64,000 nucleotides of DNA from Hyphomicrobiales bacterium (lineage in GTDB: Bacteria; Pseudomonadota; Alphaproteobacteria; Rhizobiales; Rhizobiaceae), in assembly GCA_900471525.1 (NCBI GenBank), contig UCEZ01000013.1, positions 1 through 64,000 of the forward strand, read 5' to 3'. Shown here piece after piece: positions 45,886-55,618 of this stretch (positions are counted from its first letter, which is position 1; each line of letters begins with the position of its first letter). A program made the position numbers and the translations under genes. The notes below the pieces were generated by a model. That model saw only the letters and a program-made list of their open reading frames with translations, was not told where the DNA came from and searched no databases.

Positions 45886-45907
45886 CGCCCGGCATTTTCG
45901 CCGGGCG
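45886..45907 (-). terminator. Terminator of the rpiB operon
   Basis: CGCCCGGC (45886-45893) and GCCGGGCG (45900-45907) form a perfect 8-bp stem with a 6-nt loop. On the minus strand a TTTTC tail follows. It ends the DeoR-tpiA-rpiB transcript before the aspT promoter. Confidence 0.8.
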
Positions 45908-45968
45908 TCGCTCTACAGGATATGAGGGAGGATCTACATAAGCCTGCGGAAGGTGTTCGATCAGATCG

Positions 45969-46406
45969 TCATTTGCCTGCGTCGAGCCTGTCGATCGCCT
46001 GGACGTTACCGGCAGACGAACCGTTCGGATCGAATTCGGATTCCAGCCATTTATCGACAATGGCCTTTGCCAGTTCCGGCCCGATGACGCGGGCGCCCAT
46101 GGTGATGATCTGGGCGTTGTTGGACTTGGCAGCCCGTTCGGCCGAGTAGGTATCGTGGGTCAGCGCCGCCCGGATGCCGGGCACCTTGTTGGCGGAGATG
46201 GAGACGCCGATGCCGGTGCCGCAGATCAGGATACCACGGTCGTTCTCACCACTGACGATGGTTTCGGCCAATCCTTTGGATAGGTCGGCATAAAAACCGG
46301 ACTGGCTGAGATTGCTGACTTCCAGGCCGCTCTTGGTGGCGAGATGGGCTTCGACGATGTCGAGAAGTGGCTTGCCGGCGCTGTCAGCGCCGATCGCGAT
46401 TTTCAT
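45969..46406 (-). CDS. rpiB: Ribose-5-phosphate isomerase B family
   Basis: A 145-aa RpiB/LacAB-type sugar-phosphate isomerase. The active-site cysteine motif [20 protein letters not shown] (residues about 66-85) and the catalytic HDTYSAE follow the family. In rhizobial erythritol loci the equivalent protein (EryI/RpiB) isomerises erythrose-4-phosphate. Here it lies with a triose-phosphate isomerase and a DeoR regulator, which fits that pathway, but the eryABC genes are not in the window. Ribose use is the alternative. Confidence 0.88.
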   Translation of the reverse strand: MKIAIGADSAGKPLLDIVEAHLATKSGLEVSNLSQSGFYADLSKGLAETIVSGENDRGILICGTGIGVSISANKVPGIRAALTHDTYSAERAAKSNNAQIITMGARVIGPELAKAIVDKWLESEFDPNGSSAGNVQAIDRLDAGK

Positions 46407-46434
46407 GTTTTTTTCCTTCCGTTGACGGTGTTTT

Positions 46435-47202
46435 TCAGAGCGCCGAGGCGACGCGTTTCAGGATGTCGAGATAACCGGCGACATCCCAGGCGGCGCGGCC
46501 GATGAACAAGCCGTCGATATGCGGCTTGGTGATCAGTTCCTCGCAATTGCCGGGATTGACGCTGCCGCCGTAGAGAACCGGCACGGCGACGCCGAGGCTT
46601 GCCTTCGCCCATTGCGCGATCAGCGCGTGGCGCTCGTCGGCATAGCCGGCGGAGGCGGGGATGCCGTTGACGCCGATTGCCCAGACGGGTTCGTAGGCAA
46701 GCAGGATCGGCTTCGTCCTGTCGTTCCCCTCAAGCAGCGAGAGCGCCCCTTCTACCTGTCGGTGCAGCACCGCGTCGGCTTGACCTGCTTCCCGTTCGGC
46801 CAGCGTTTCGCCGATGCAGATCAGCGGGATGAGGCCATGCCGAACGGCAGCAGCCGTCTTCAAGCCGACCGTGCGGTCCGTCTCGCCAAAATGCTCGCGC
46901 CGCTCGCTATGACCGAGTTCGACGATATCCAGATTGCAATCCCTGAGCATCAGCGGCGAGATTTCGCCCGTCCATGCGCCGGCATCGTCCCAATGCATGT
47001 TCTGTGCGCCGACCTTGACGCTCGTTGCGGCAAGCCGTTCCTTCACCTGGCGCGTGGCTGTGAACGGCGGAATGACAAAGCGCTGAACGCGCGCATCCCG
47101 CACCGCATCGGCCTCGGCCAGTCCGTCGGCAAAGGCCATGGCCTCGGCGAGCGTCTTGTTCATCTTCCAGCTGGTTCCAACCCAGACGGATGCCTTTGTC
47201 AT
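46435..47202 (-). CDS. Triose-phosphate isomerase family
   Basis: A 255-aa TIM-barrel isomerase. The catalytic residues are visible: Asn/Lys in GTSWKMNKT, His in ELGHSERRE, Glu in AYEPVWAIG, and the phosphate loop YGGSVNPGN. In rhizobia a second tpi gene with this context (tpiB/eryH) acts on tetrulose-phosphate in erythritol breakdown. The start overlaps the stop of the DeoR gene by four bases, and rpiB follows after 28 bases. Confidence 0.9.
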   Translation of the reverse strand: MTKASVWVGTSWKMNKTLAEAMAFADGLAEADAVRDARVQRFVIPPFTATRQVKERLAATSVKVGAQNMHWDDAGAWTGEISPLMLRDCNLDIVELGHSERREHFGETDRTVGLKTAAAVRHGLIPLICIGETLAEREAGQADAVLHRQVEGALSLLEGNDRTKPILLAYEPVWAIGVNGIPASAGYADERHALIAQWAKASLGVAVPVLYGGSVNPGNCEELITKPHIDGLFIGRAAWDVAGYLDILKRVASAL

Positions 47203-47984
47203 GGTGTTTCCTCTGCGGTTTTCCCGCCAATTTTTTGAAGTTTGATACCGGCCTCCTGCAGGTCCTTTTCGTAGGAAAACTCGATTTCCGCGCCGGTCAG
47301 AACCATGTCGAATGCGTCGAGCCCCGTCAGGAAATGGAGCGCGGATTTGCCGAACTTGCCGTGATCGACGAGTAGAACGGCGCGCGCCGCCGACTTCATC
47401 ATCTGCCGCTTGGTCTGGACGACTTCCTGATCCTGATGAAAGGCGGACGCGCCGTGGATGGCCGAACTTGACAGGAAGGCCATGTCCGCCCTGAGCGAGC
47501 GCAGGGCTTCTTCGGTGGTGATGCCGAAAAAGCCGTTGAATTTCTTCGAGTATTGACCGCCAAGCGAGATAACGTCGATACCGGCAACTGCTGCAAGTTT
47601 ATTAATGACGCCGAGATTGTTGGTGATCACCGTCAAGGGCCGGATCTCCTTGAGATAGTCTGCCAGCCCGCCGGCGGTCGAACCATCGTCGATGATGATG
47701 ATCTGGCCGGGCTCGATCAGTGTCGCGGCATGCTGCGCCAGCCGCCGCTTTTCCTCCGCTGCGATCTTCTCGCGATAGCGGAAATCGCTCTCGAATTGCG
47801 GGCTGGACTGGATCGACGCGCCGCCATGGACCTTGCGAAGCAGGCCTGCCTGCTCGAGATCGTCGAGGTCGCGGTGCACGGTCATCTTACTGACGGCAAA
47901 CCGGCTGGACAGGTCTTCGACCGACGCCGAGCCAGTTTCCATCAGGATATCCATGATCGCCTGGCGCCGGTCTTCGGGCTTCAT
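47199..47984 (-). CDS. DeoR/GlpR-family transcriptional regulator
   Basis: A 261-aa regulator. Residues 1-60 form the DeoR winged helix (RRQAIMDILMETGSASVEDL, then FAVSKMTVHRDLDDLEQAG). The rest is a sugar-phosphate-isomerase-like ligand domain with DDGSTAGGLADYL and VLLVDHGKFGKSAL. It probably senses a sugar phosphate and represses its own operon with tpiA and rpiB. The direct repeats upstream at 48062-48088 are candidate sites. Confidence 0.9.
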   Translation of the reverse strand: MKPEDRRQAIMDILMETGSASVEDLSSRFAVSKMTVHRDLDDLEQAGLLRKVHGGASIQSSPQFESDFRYREKIAAEEKRRLAQHAATLIEPGQIIIIDDGSTAGGLADYLKEIRPLTVITNNLGVINKLAAVAGIDVISLGGQYSKKFNGFFGITTEEALRSLRADMAFLSSSAIHGASAFHQDQEVVQTKRQMMKSAARAVLLVDHGKFGKSALHFLTGLDAFDMVLTGAEIEFSYEKDLQEAGIKLQKIGGKTAEETP

Positions 47985-48061
47985 CGTATCACTTTCGCGT
48001 GGTCTTGCTTGTATCTAAAATAACTCAAAGTTTGCAATTTACAACCTAAATCATGGTATTT

Positions 48062-48088
48062 TGTGATTTTTGTATGTGATAATGTGAT
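48062..48088. promoter_or_regulatory. Triple TGTGAT repeat upstream of the DeoR operon
   Basis: TGTGAT occurs at 48062-48067, 48075-48080 and 48083-48088 in the gap between the divergent DeoR and pncB genes. DeoR-family proteins often bind short direct repeats, so this is a candidate operator. The rest of the gap (47985-48244) is AT-rich with no gene. Confidence 0.4.
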
Positions 48089-48244
48089 ATCGATGTTTGA
48101 TCCTCCCGCCGCGGTCCGCGTATTGTTGGATTTCTAGTGATTTGCTTTGTTGCATCAGCCTGTTGCGGCGGGGCCGAATGCCGTGTCATGACTGTGGAGT
48201 GAACCACACATGTGCAGGCAGTGCCGACGCGGGAGAGATTTTTC

Positions 48245-49549
48245 ATGACCAAGACGGATATCGCCCGCCGGGTCTACGACAATGCCTGGAAGCTCGATCC
48301 GGTCGTGCGCAGCCTGCTCGATACGGATTTCTACAAGCTTCTGATGCTGCAGATGATCTGGCGCCTCTATCCCGAGGTGGATGCAACCTTCTCGCTGATC
48401 AACCGCACCAAGACGGTGCTGCTGACTGAGGAGATTGACGAGCAGGAACTGCGCGAACAACTCGACTACGTGCGCGGTTTGCGTTTCACCAAGAAGGAAA
48501 TGATCTGGCTCGCGGGCAACACCTTCTATGGCCGCAAGCAGATTTTCGCGCCCGATTTCCTCGCCTGGCTCGCGGATTTTCAGCTGCCGGACTACGAGCT
48601 TTCCCGTAAGCATGGCCAGTACGAGCTGACCTTCCCCGGCAAATGGACCCACACCAGCATGTGGGAAATCCCGGCGTTGGCGATCATCAACGAATTGCGG
48701 TCGCGCACCGCCATGAAGGACATGGGGCCTTTTGCCCTCGACGTCCTCTATGCCCGCGCGAAAGCCAAGATGTGGTCGAAGGTCGAGCAGCTTCGGGCCT
48801 ATCCGGACCTGCGTATCTCCGATTTCGGCACGCGCCGCCGCCATAGTTTCCTGTGGCAGCGCTGGTGCGTCGAAGCGCTGAAGGAAGGCATCGGCAAGTC
48901 GTTCTCCGGCACCAGCAACGTGCTTCTCGCCATGGATACCGATCTGGAGGCACTCGGCACGAACGCGCATGAACTGCCGATGGTCGCCGCTGCCCTGGCG
49001 CGCGACGACAAGGAACTGGGGGAGGCGCCCTACAAGGTTCTGCAGGATTGGAACCAGCTCTATGGCGGCAACCTGTTGATCGTACTCCCCGATGCTTTCG
49101 GTACGGCGGCTTTCCTGCGCAATGCGCCTGACTGGGTTGCCGACTGGACGGGCTTTCGCCCTGACAGCGCGCCGCCGATCGAAGGCGGGGAGAAGATCCT
49201 TGCCTGGTGGAAGAAAATGGGTCGCGATCCGAAGGAAAAATTGCTGATCTTTTCCGATGGCCTGGATGTCGAGACCATCGTCCAGACCTATCGCCATTTT
49301 CAGGGCCGGGTGCGGATGAGCTTCGGTTGGGGCACCAACCTCACCAATGATTTCGCCGGCTGCGCGCCGATGGAAATCAGCGGGCTCAATCCGATCTCGA
49401 TCGTCTGCAAGGTTATCGATGCCAACGGCCGTCCAGCCGTGAAACTCTCGGACAATCCACGCAAGGCAACCGGTGAACCGTCCGAGGTCGAGCGCTATCT
49501 GAAGTTCTTCGGAACCGAGGATTTTACCGAACAGGCGGTCAAGGTCTGA
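48245..49549 (+). CDS. pncB: Nicotinate phosphoribosyltransferase
   Basis: A 434-aa enzyme of NAD salvage that makes nicotinate mononucleotide from nicotinate and PRPP, using ATP. The N-terminal [16 protein letters not shown], the central [11 protein letters not shown] and the C-terminal [12 protein letters not shown] stretches are those of PncB. The ATG at 48245 follows GGGAGAG; the earlier in-frame start at 48212 is not supported. It stands alone, divergent from the DeoR operon. It may be the only copy, which would make this replicon chromid-like. Confidence 0.95.
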   Translation: MTKTDIARRVYDNAWKLDPVVRSLLDTDFYKLLMLQMIWRLYPEVDATFSLINRTKTVLLTEEIDEQELREQLDYVRGLRFTKKEMIWLAGNTFYGRKQIFAPDFLAWLADFQLPDYELSRKHGQYELTFPGKWTHTSMWEIPALAIINELRSRTAMKDMGPFALDVLYARAKAKMWSKVEQLRAYPDLRISDFGTRRRHSFLWQRWCVEALKEGIGKSFSGTSNVLLAMDTDLEALGTNAHELPMVAAALARDDKELGEAPYKVLQDWNQLYGGNLLIVLPDAFGTAAFLRNAPDWVADWTGFRPDSAPPIEGGEKILAWWKKMGRDPKEKLLIFSDGLDVETIVQTYRHFQGRVRMSFGWGTNLTNDFAGCAPMEISGLNPISIVCKVIDANGRPAVKLSDNPRKATGEPSEVERYLKFFGTEDFTEQAVKV

Positions 49550-49752
49550 TTGTAATCGGGCTTTTGCCAGCAATCTGGGCATAAGCCCGAAAACTTACCA
49601 TAATTTAATCGTTTGAAGCTAATATAGCTGGTGAAATTGAGCGCGCTGCCGGGATGAAGCCGGCCGATCGATCCCGCCAGTCATGAGGCCTGCTCCGGGT
49701 TGTCCCTTCACCGTCTGCGACGGGAAGGATGTACCGATTATGGAGCCCGTGC

Positions 49753-51573
49753 ATGTCCCGACCCTCTATCAGAATGTCGCTTGTTGCCATCTTCTCGGCA
49801 ATCGCCCTCATCGTCACTGGTTTTGCCTGGATTTCCCTCGACTCGCTGTCGCGCATCCAGGAAACGACACGCCGCATCACCGCGGAATCCCTGCCAAGCA
49901 TGCTCGCGGCAAAGGATGTCAAGGCGAAGATGCTGGAGATGAAGATCGGCTATCTCGCGCACATTACCGCAGCCTCTCCGAAAGCGACGACGGCGGCGGA
50001 AGAGGCAATCAAGAAGTCGCAGGACGAGATCAAGACGGTAACGGCAAGCTATGCGGCACTTGCCGGTTCCGACAAGGAACGCGAAATCCTCAGACGGACG
50101 ACAGATGGGATCGAGGCTTACATCAAGGCCGGCGAGGGCATGATGAACCTGTCCAAGATGGGCATGTATGACGGCGCCGCCAAGGCGCTGGCTGACATGA
50201 ACACGATCTCCGACCCCGCTCTCCAGGCGATCGACGAACTGGTTGCGTTGAATTTCGAGGATGTCGGCAAGGCCGTTCAGCTGACCGCGGATACCCACAG
50301 GTCGGCGACCACCTTCGTCTACGCGATCATCGGCGCAGTCGCGGCCCTGATTGCGATATCGACCTTCTTCGCCCTGCGCGGCATAGCAAGACCCATTGGC
50401 ATCATCACCCGGTCGATGATCAATCTGGCGGAAGGTGATACCAACAAGACCATCCCCTATGCCGACCGTGCCGATGAGATCGGCTCCATGGCCGGCGCCG
50501 TTGAAGTGTTCCGCCAGGCGGCGATTTCCAACCGGCGCCTCGAGCTTGAGGCCGAGGAAAACCGGCGGCAGGCCGAGGCTGACCGCGAACGCCTGACGGC
50601 GGAAGCCGAAGCCGCCGCGCAAGGCCGCCTGCAACAGGCAACATCCGGGCTCGCATCCGGCCTGAAGCGGCTTGCCGCCGGCGATCTGTCGTTTCAGTTG
50701 AACGAACCCTTCGCGCCGGATTTCGAGGCTTTGCGCCACGACCTGAATGCCGCCGTCAACCAGTTGCAGGAGACATTGACTTCGGTGGCGCACGCTGCCG
50801 ATCTGATCGACAACGGGTCGCGTGAAGTCAGCCACAGTGCCGACGACCTGGCGCGCCGGACCGAGCAGCAGGCTGCCTCTCTGGAAGAGACCGCCGCAGC
50901 GCTCGATCAGATCACGGTGAATGTCACCAGTTCGTCACGGCGAACTGAAGAGGCGCGCGGTATCGCGGCCAAGGCAAATGCCAGCGCATCGCAGTCCGGT
51001 GTCGTCGTCGCCAATGCGGTCAACGCCATGGGTCGTATCGAGCAATCGTCGAACCAGATTTCCAACATTATCGGCGTCATCGACGAAATCGCCTTCCAGA
51101 CCAATCTTCTGGCGCTGAACGCCGGTGTCGAGGCGGCGCGCGCAGGGGACGCCGGCAGGGGCTTTGCCGTTGTCGCCCAGGAAGTGCGCGAACTGGCGCA
51201 GCGCTCGGCCAAGGCCGCCAAGGAAATCAAGGAGCTGATCCGCAACTCAACCGCGGAAGTTGAAAACGGTGTCAAGCTGGTAAGCGAAACCGGCGAAGCG
51301 CTGAAGACTATCGAGACTTACGTCGTGACGATCAATCATCACATGGACGCGATCGCCACGTCGGCGCGCGAACAGTCGACGGGGCTTGCCGAAGTCAACA
51401 CCGCCGTCAATCAGATGGACCAGGTCACCCAGCAGAACGCGGCGATGGTGGAAGAGACCAACGCCGCGGGAGCGACGTTGGCCAATGAGAGCGTCAATCT
51501 GCGCGCCTTGATTTCGCGTTTCACGCTGCAGGCCGGTGATCGTCGCGAAGCCTATGGGCGCCGCGCGGCATAA
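49753..51573 (+). CDS. Methyl-accepting chemotaxis protein
   Basis: A 606-aa transmembrane chemoreceptor. Helix 1 (residues about 10-30), a four-helix-bundle type periplasmic sensor (30-180), helix 2 (about 185-207), a HAMP domain with coiled extension, and the signalling domain with the conserved tip [20 protein letters not shown]. It lacks the C-terminal CheR-tethering pentapeptide. The ATG at 49753 has GGAG seven bases upstream; ATG 49729 is too close to its purine run. The ligand is unknown. It is an orphan receptor, with no che genes nearby. Confidence 0.92.
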   Translation: MSRPSIRMSLVAIFSAIALIVTGFAWISLDSLSRIQETTRRITAESLPSMLAAKDVKAKMLEMKIGYLAHITAASPKATTAAEEAIKKSQDEIKTVTASYAALAGSDKEREILRRTTDGIEAYIKAGEGMMNLSKMGMYDGAAKALADMNTISDPALQAIDELVALNFEDVGKAVQLTADTHRSATTFVYAIIGAVAALIAISTFFALRGIARPIGIITRSMINLAEGDTNKTIPYADRADEIGSMAGAVEVFRQAAISNRRLELEAEENRRQAEADRERLTAEAEAAAQGRLQQATSGLASGLKRLAAGDLSFQLNEPFAPDFEALRHDLNAAVNQLQETLTSVAHAADLIDNGSREVSHSADDLARRTEQQAASLEETAAALDQITVNVTSSSRRTEEARGIAAKANASASQSGVVVANAVNAMGRIEQSSNQISNIIGVIDEIAFQTNLLALNAGVEAARAGDAGRGFAVVAQEVRELAQRSAKAAKEIKELIRNSTAEVENGVKLVSETGEALKTIETYVVTINHHMDAIATSAREQSTGLAEVNTAVNQMDQVTQQNAAMVEETNAAGATLANESVNLRALISRFTLQAGDRREAYGRRAA

Positions 51574-51601
51574 CTTTCGCGGAACTCCGGGCCAAAAATA
51601 A

Positions 51602-51637
51602 AAACCCAGCCGGTGGAGGCGTCCGGCTGGGTTTGTT
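51602..51637. terminator. Terminator after the chemoreceptor gene
   Basis: AAACCCAGCCGG (51602-51613) and CCGGCTGGGTTT (51623-51634) form a perfect 12-bp stem followed by GTTTG. A-runs on the other side allow it to work in both directions, serving also the convergent small gene. Confidence 0.88.
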
Positions 51638-51678
51638 TGCGCAATCTTGTTAGGGATGCGCCGGGAGAACTGGTCGTG

Positions 51679-51942
51679 TTACGCGCTCAGGCGCAGGCAG
51701 TCGGAGCGCGAGGCGAGGGGATGGACCATGGACAGCAGGCGGCGCTTGGGTGCCGCGAGCAGGTTGGCCGTATGATTTTTGGCGCTCACCGTACCTGGCT
51801 GCATCTGGCGAAGCGCGCTGGCAGCGGAGTAGAGAAGCGTTTTCATTTCATTGGTCGTGACGCCATCCGCACGCATAACGGCACGGATCACCGGGTCCGT
51901 CAGAACCTCATGGATGGTCAGATCGCTGTTTGCCTGGTGCAT
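51679..51942 (-). CDS. Small hypothetical protein
   Basis: An 87-aa protein with an acidic helical first half (DLTIHEVLTDPVIRAVMRAD) and a basic second half (AAPKRRLLSMVHPLASRSD). GAAGGA precedes the ATG at a normal distance, and a bidirectional terminator follows. I recognise no family. It is divergent from the TetR gene and shares its promoter region, so it could be under TetR control. Confidence 0.6.
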   Translation of the reverse strand: MHQANSDLTIHEVLTDPVIRAVMRADGVTTNEMKTLLYSAASALRQMQPGTVSAKNHTANLLAAPKRRLLSMVHPLASRSDCLRLSA

Positions 51943-52036
51943 TGGGGTATTCCTTCGGGTTCATCGTCTTTTCCGGTGGGCGGATCCCGGCCGGTGTCTT
52001 AAACTTGACATCGTTTTCTTGCGGTGTTACCAGTAA

Positions 52037-52064
52037 GTAACATTCGAATAGTTACCGACCGGTC
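52037..52064. promoter_or_regulatory. Operator-like dyads in front of the TetR gene
   Basis: GTAAC (52037-52041) and GTTAC (52051-52055) flank a TTCGAA core, and the perfect palindrome GACCGGTC (52057-52064) follows. The start codon of the TetR gene is at 52071. Palindromes of this kind are usual for TetR repressors acting on their own promoter. Confidence 0.5.
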
Positions 52065-52070
52065 ACACCT

Positions 52071-52760
52071 ATGTCAAGAAGCCTCGTCAATAAAAATTCG
52101 AAATCCGTATCAGGCCCGAAACCGGCAGATGTAAGGCTGGAAAAGGGTGACTGTGTGCAGGCGCGTCAGGCGCCGCGGGATCGTATCGTTTCAATGGCTT
52201 GTGAGTTGTTTCGGCAACACGGGATCCGCGGCATTGGCGTCGACGCCATTGCCGAGGCCGCCGAGACCAACAAGATGACGCTCTACCGTCATTTCGGCTC
52301 CAAAGACGACCTCGTCTGCGAGACTTTGCGCTACACGTCGGAGAAGGCGGCGGCCTTCTGGGACCAACTCGAAGCCTCCCATCCGAACGATCCGATGGCC
52401 CAGCTCCAGGGCTGGGTGAAAGCCAGGGCACAGTGTCTTGCCGACAATAAATATGGCTGCGACCTCGCCAATGCGGCCGTCGAACTCAAGGAGCAGGGCC
52501 ATCCGGCCCATGTGGTGATCGAAAACTTCAAGCTTGCCCAGCGCCGCCGCCTCGAAAAGCTCTGTCGCGATGCCGGGGTGAGCGAACCGGAACTGTTGTC
52601 CGACACGCTTTCGATGCTGATGGAAGGCGCCCAGGTGAGCAAGCTTGCAACAGGCAGCGAAGGTCCCTCGATGCGGTTCATGCGGGCCTGTGAAGCAGCG
52701 ATTGCTTCTTTCCACCAACCCGCAACAGCTCTCGAAACCGCTTCTCAGATACCGGCTTGA
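52071..52760 (+). CDS. TetR-family transcriptional regulator
   Basis: A 229-aa repressor. The DNA-binding domain spans residues about 35-85 (RIVSMACELFRQHGIRGIGV, then IAEAAETNKMTLYRHFGSKDDL), and the rest is a helical ligand domain. An N-terminal extension of about 35 residues is longer than usual, so an internal start is possible. The ligand and target are unknown. The neighbours are a divergent 87-aa gene and, downstream, the amidohydrolase operon. Confidence 0.88.
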   Translation: MSRSLVNKNSKSVSGPKPADVRLEKGDCVQARQAPRDRIVSMACELFRQHGIRGIGVDAIAEAAETNKMTLYRHFGSKDDLVCETLRYTSEKAAAFWDQLEASHPNDPMAQLQGWVKARAQCLADNKYGCDLANAAVELKEQGHPAHVVIENFKLAQRRRLEKLCRDAGVSEPELLSDTLSMLMEGAQVSKLATGSEGPSMRFMRACEAAIASFHQPATALETASQIPA

Positions 52761-52890
52761 ATATTGCCGCTCGCATAGGCTGAGCGTTCCGCGTCATCGA
52801 CCGTCTCGATGGAACAAACGCGCCTCCCGTCCATTTATTCGTTGATTGAAAAGCGCTGCGCCGCAGCTGCCTGTCAACGAGAAGGACGGC

Positions 52891-53712
52891 ATGTCCCCTT
52901 TAAAGGATGTCATCTTAGAACCCGATCCTGAAGACTGGTGGTCGGCGCATCGCGGTGCCTCGCCGATCGTCGGCACGGCTATCCATAACGGGCATCATAT
53001 TCGTGGTGATCTGCAAGATTTGCTTGGGCTCAGCACCGAGCAACGGCTGCGCGAAGAAGATCCCTTCACCGAATTCTTCATTCGCGATCTGCCAAACCGC
53101 ATCGTCTTTCACCGCTCCCGTTTCGAGATCGACCTCAATCGCGCACCCGACGGCGCGATTTATCTGAAGCCCGAGCAGGCCTGGGGGCTGAAGGTCTGGA
53201 AGGACCAGCTGCCCGAAGCGGCGATCGCAACGTCCTTGCATGTGCATGATGCCTACTACGCCATGCTGGACACTTACCTTCGTGGCCTTGAGCAGCAATA
53301 CGGCGCCTTCATCCTCCTCGACATCCATAGCTACAATCACCGCCGCGACGGAGCCGATGGTCCCGAAATGCCGTTCGAAACGGCACCGCAGATCAATATC
53401 GGCACCTCCTCAATGGACCGCCAACGCTGGGCGCCGATACTCGATACCCTGATGGAGCAGTTGCGCAGCTTTGAATTTCGCGGCCGGCGCATGGATGTTC
53501 GCGAAAACATCGCGTTTCAGGGCAAGGGCGAGCAGACGCGCTTTGTTCATGAGCGATTTCCACGGACAGGCTGTGCCATCGCCATCGAGTTCAAGAAATT
53601 CTTCATGGACGAGTGGACGGGTGAGCCGGACATCGAGGCGCTGAAGGCGATGCGGGAAATGATCCGCCTGTCGCTGCCGGTTCTTGTTGAAACCCTGCGG
53701 GTGTCGACATGA
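52891..53712 (+). CDS. N-formylglutamate amidohydrolase family
   Basis: A 273-aa zinc hydrolase of the N-formylglutamate amidohydrolase (FGase) fold. It has NGHHIRGDLQDL early, LLDIHSYNHRRDG with likely metal ligands, and CAIAIEFKKFFMDEW late. Classic members act at the end of histidine breakdown, but no hut gene is near. It overlaps the DUF1704 gene by ATGA and precedes a GshB-like ligase, so it more likely trims a peptide- or glutamate-like product of that system. The ATG at 52891 follows AGAAGGA; an upstream TTG is rejected. Confidence 0.82.
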   Translation: MSPLKDVILEPDPEDWWSAHRGASPIVGTAIHNGHHIRGDLQDLLGLSTEQRLREEDPFTEFFIRDLPNRIVFHRSRFEIDLNRAPDGAIYLKPEQAWGLKVWKDQLPEAAIATSLHVHDAYYAMLDTYLRGLEQQYGAFILLDIHSYNHRRDGADGPEMPFETAPQINIGTSSMDRQRWAPILDTLMEQLRSFEFRGRRMDVRENIAFQGKGEQTRFVHERFPRTGCAIAIEFKKFFMDEWTGEPDIEALKAMREMIRLSLPVLVETLRVST

Positions 53713-55610
53713 CCAGCACGCACCGCAGGCACCGTGATGCCACGGCCAGCCATCCCCCGGAGTGGCTGGAAGAAATCCTCGATTGCATCCGCACGGACAA
53801 GTCCGTGCGGAAGGATTTCGACGATGGCGGCCGTCTTCATATCGATCGGCCGCTGCCGTTCCTCTCGATTTTTCTCATCAAGGGACGAGAAGACCTCGCG
53901 GCTCGTGATGTCGTCGCGGCCAACGCCTCCTATCTGATCGCCAATCATGTCGACGAAGCTCTGCCGATCATCACGGCGGTCGGCGGCGTTCTCAGAGAGC
54001 GGTTCGGGGCCTTCATGCTGCTGGATGTCGATGAACTGGAACATGACACGCTACTCAGCGACGACGCACCCTATCTGCCGCCATTTGAAATCAGGATTGC
54101 CGCGACCAGCGAGCCCGCCACCGAGGAAGCGGAGGCAGCATTGGCGGAGGGGGTCGATGTAAGGCAAGTCAAGTTCCGCACCCCGCATGTGGAACGGTTC
54201 GCGTTGCAAACCGATCTGCAGGCGGCGACGCTGGCCGACCAGACCGGTTTCCCGATCGTGGCGATCCGGTTTGCGCCGATCTACAGGCAGCCGGAATCGG
54301 GAAACATCTATCCCGACCTGCGCGAACGGCTGGTCGCCAATATATTCGATGCCGGCCTGAAGGCTTTCGCTACTTTCGTGGCGGCGACGCAAAGCCTGAA
54401 GATCACCACGCACCGGGCCCTTGGCCGCAAGGCCTTTGTCGATGCGGTCAGCCGCGCCGACCGCAGCATTGACGAGGTTGCTGCGAGTTTCGATTTTCTT
54501 CTGGCGGTAACGCCGATCAACGCCGATGCCGCCTGGCAGGAGTTCAAGGCGGGCCGGTTCAAACGCACGCCGCAATTTCTCTATCGGTCGCTGTCGGTGA
54601 AGGTGGAGGCGGAAAAGCGCAAACTCTTCTCCGTCGCCTTCGACCGGTTCGAGGATCCGCTTCTCTACCATCTCTATCGCGAGAAGCAGCAGGAACTCGA
54701 TTTGCAACTGTCGCTGATCTCGGCCCGCGAGACCAGACGTTTCGTCGAATACAGCCGCGCGCTCTATGGCCCCGTGGAGACATCGCTGCACCGCAGCGCC
54801 GTAGAAATCCTCGTTCAAACAGAGAAAGCCGCCCATGATGGCGATGACGGCGAGACCGACACCGAGATCGCCGATTGCTACGATGTCGAAATTGCCGCCC
54901 GTGCGATGATCGCCAACTATCAGCGGCAGTATGAAGGGTTCACGGCTGAGATCGAATTGCGCGACGACCTGCCGCCCGGCCTTCTGGTGTCAGACGGCCG
55001 CCTGCTTATTTCCCGTGCGACCCGTGTGGCGAGAAGCCGCGTCCATGCACTTTTGAGCCATGAGATCGGGGTGCACTTACTCACTTATTTCAATGGCTCG
55101 GCGCAAGGCCTGCGCCTCTTCCGCTCCGGCCTTGCCGGCTACGAGGGCATGCAGGAGGGTCTGGCGGTATTCTCCGAATATATGGCCGGCGGTATGACGG
55201 TAGCAAGGCTTCGCCTTGTCGCGGCCCGTGTCGTCGCCTGCGCGGGGATGCTCGAAGGGCGGCCGTTTGCCGAGACCTACAGCATGCTCGTCGGCGAATA
55301 CGGGTTCAGTCCGGCTGCGGCCTTCAATCTGACCTTGAGGCTTTATCGCGGCGGCGGTCTCGCCAAGGACGCCATTTATCTGCGTGGCTTGCTGGAATTA
55401 CTCGACCATTTGAAATCGGGTGGTGCACTCGATCCGTTCTGGATGGGCAAGATTTCTGCGTCGCATTTCCGGGTGATGCAGGAACTCAGCCTGCGCGGTC
55501 TGCTGAAAGCACCTGTCATCCGGCCCGCTTTCCTCACCCATCCGCAAGCACAAGCCCGCCTGGACAAGGCGCGGGCAGGACTGAACCCCCTCGATATGAT
55601 CGCCAGTTAG
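53709..55610 (+). CDS. DUF1704 (QEGLA-motif) metallopeptidase-like protein
   Basis: A 633-aa protein. The zinc motif HEIGVH (HExxxH) begins at residue 451, and the name-giving EGMQEGLAVFSEY lies about 30 residues on and supplies the third ligand. The family is annotated as flavohemoglobin expression-modulating QEGLA protein, and its eukaryotic relatives include the tubulin tyrosine carboxypeptidase MATCAP. A peptidase that removes C-terminal residues is therefore likely; the substrate is unknown. It sits between an amidohydrolase and an ATP-grasp ligase in a tight operon (ATGA overlap before, 8 bases after). Confidence 0.85.
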   Translation: MTSTHRRHRDATASHPPEWLEEILDCIRTDKSVRKDFDDGGRLHIDRPLPFLSIFLIKGREDLAARDVVAANASYLIANHVDEALPIITAVGGVLRERFGAFMLLDVDELEHDTLLSDDAPYLPPFEIRIAATSEPATEEAEAALAEGVDVRQVKFRTPHVERFALQTDLQAATLADQTGFPIVAIRFAPIYRQPESGNIYPDLRERLVANIFDAGLKAFATFVAATQSLKITTHRALGRKAFVDAVSRADRSIDEVAASFDFLLAVTPINADAAWQEFKAGRFKRTPQFLYRSLSVKVEAEKRKLFSVAFDRFEDPLLYHLYREKQQELDLQLSLISARETRRFVEYSRALYGPVETSLHRSAVEILVQTEKAAHDGDDGETDTEIADCYDVEIAARAMIANYQRQYEGFTAEIELRDDLPPGLLVSDGRLLISRATRVARSRVHALLSHEIGVHLLTYFNGSAQGLRLFRSGLAGYEGMQEGLAVFSEYMAGGMTVARLRLVAARVVACAGMLEGRPFAETYSMLVGEYGFSPAAAFNLTLRLYRGGGLAKDAIYLRGLLELLDHLKSGGALDPFWMGKISASHFRVMQELSLRGLLKAPVIRPAFLTHPQAQARLDKARAGLNPLDMIAS

Positions 55611-55618
55611 GAGTCATC

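Noticed and set aside
48155-49582. Minus-strand ORF of 475 aa opposite pncB
   Set aside because: The plus-strand gene is a full-length PncB with a ribosome site; the opposite frame is a shadow.
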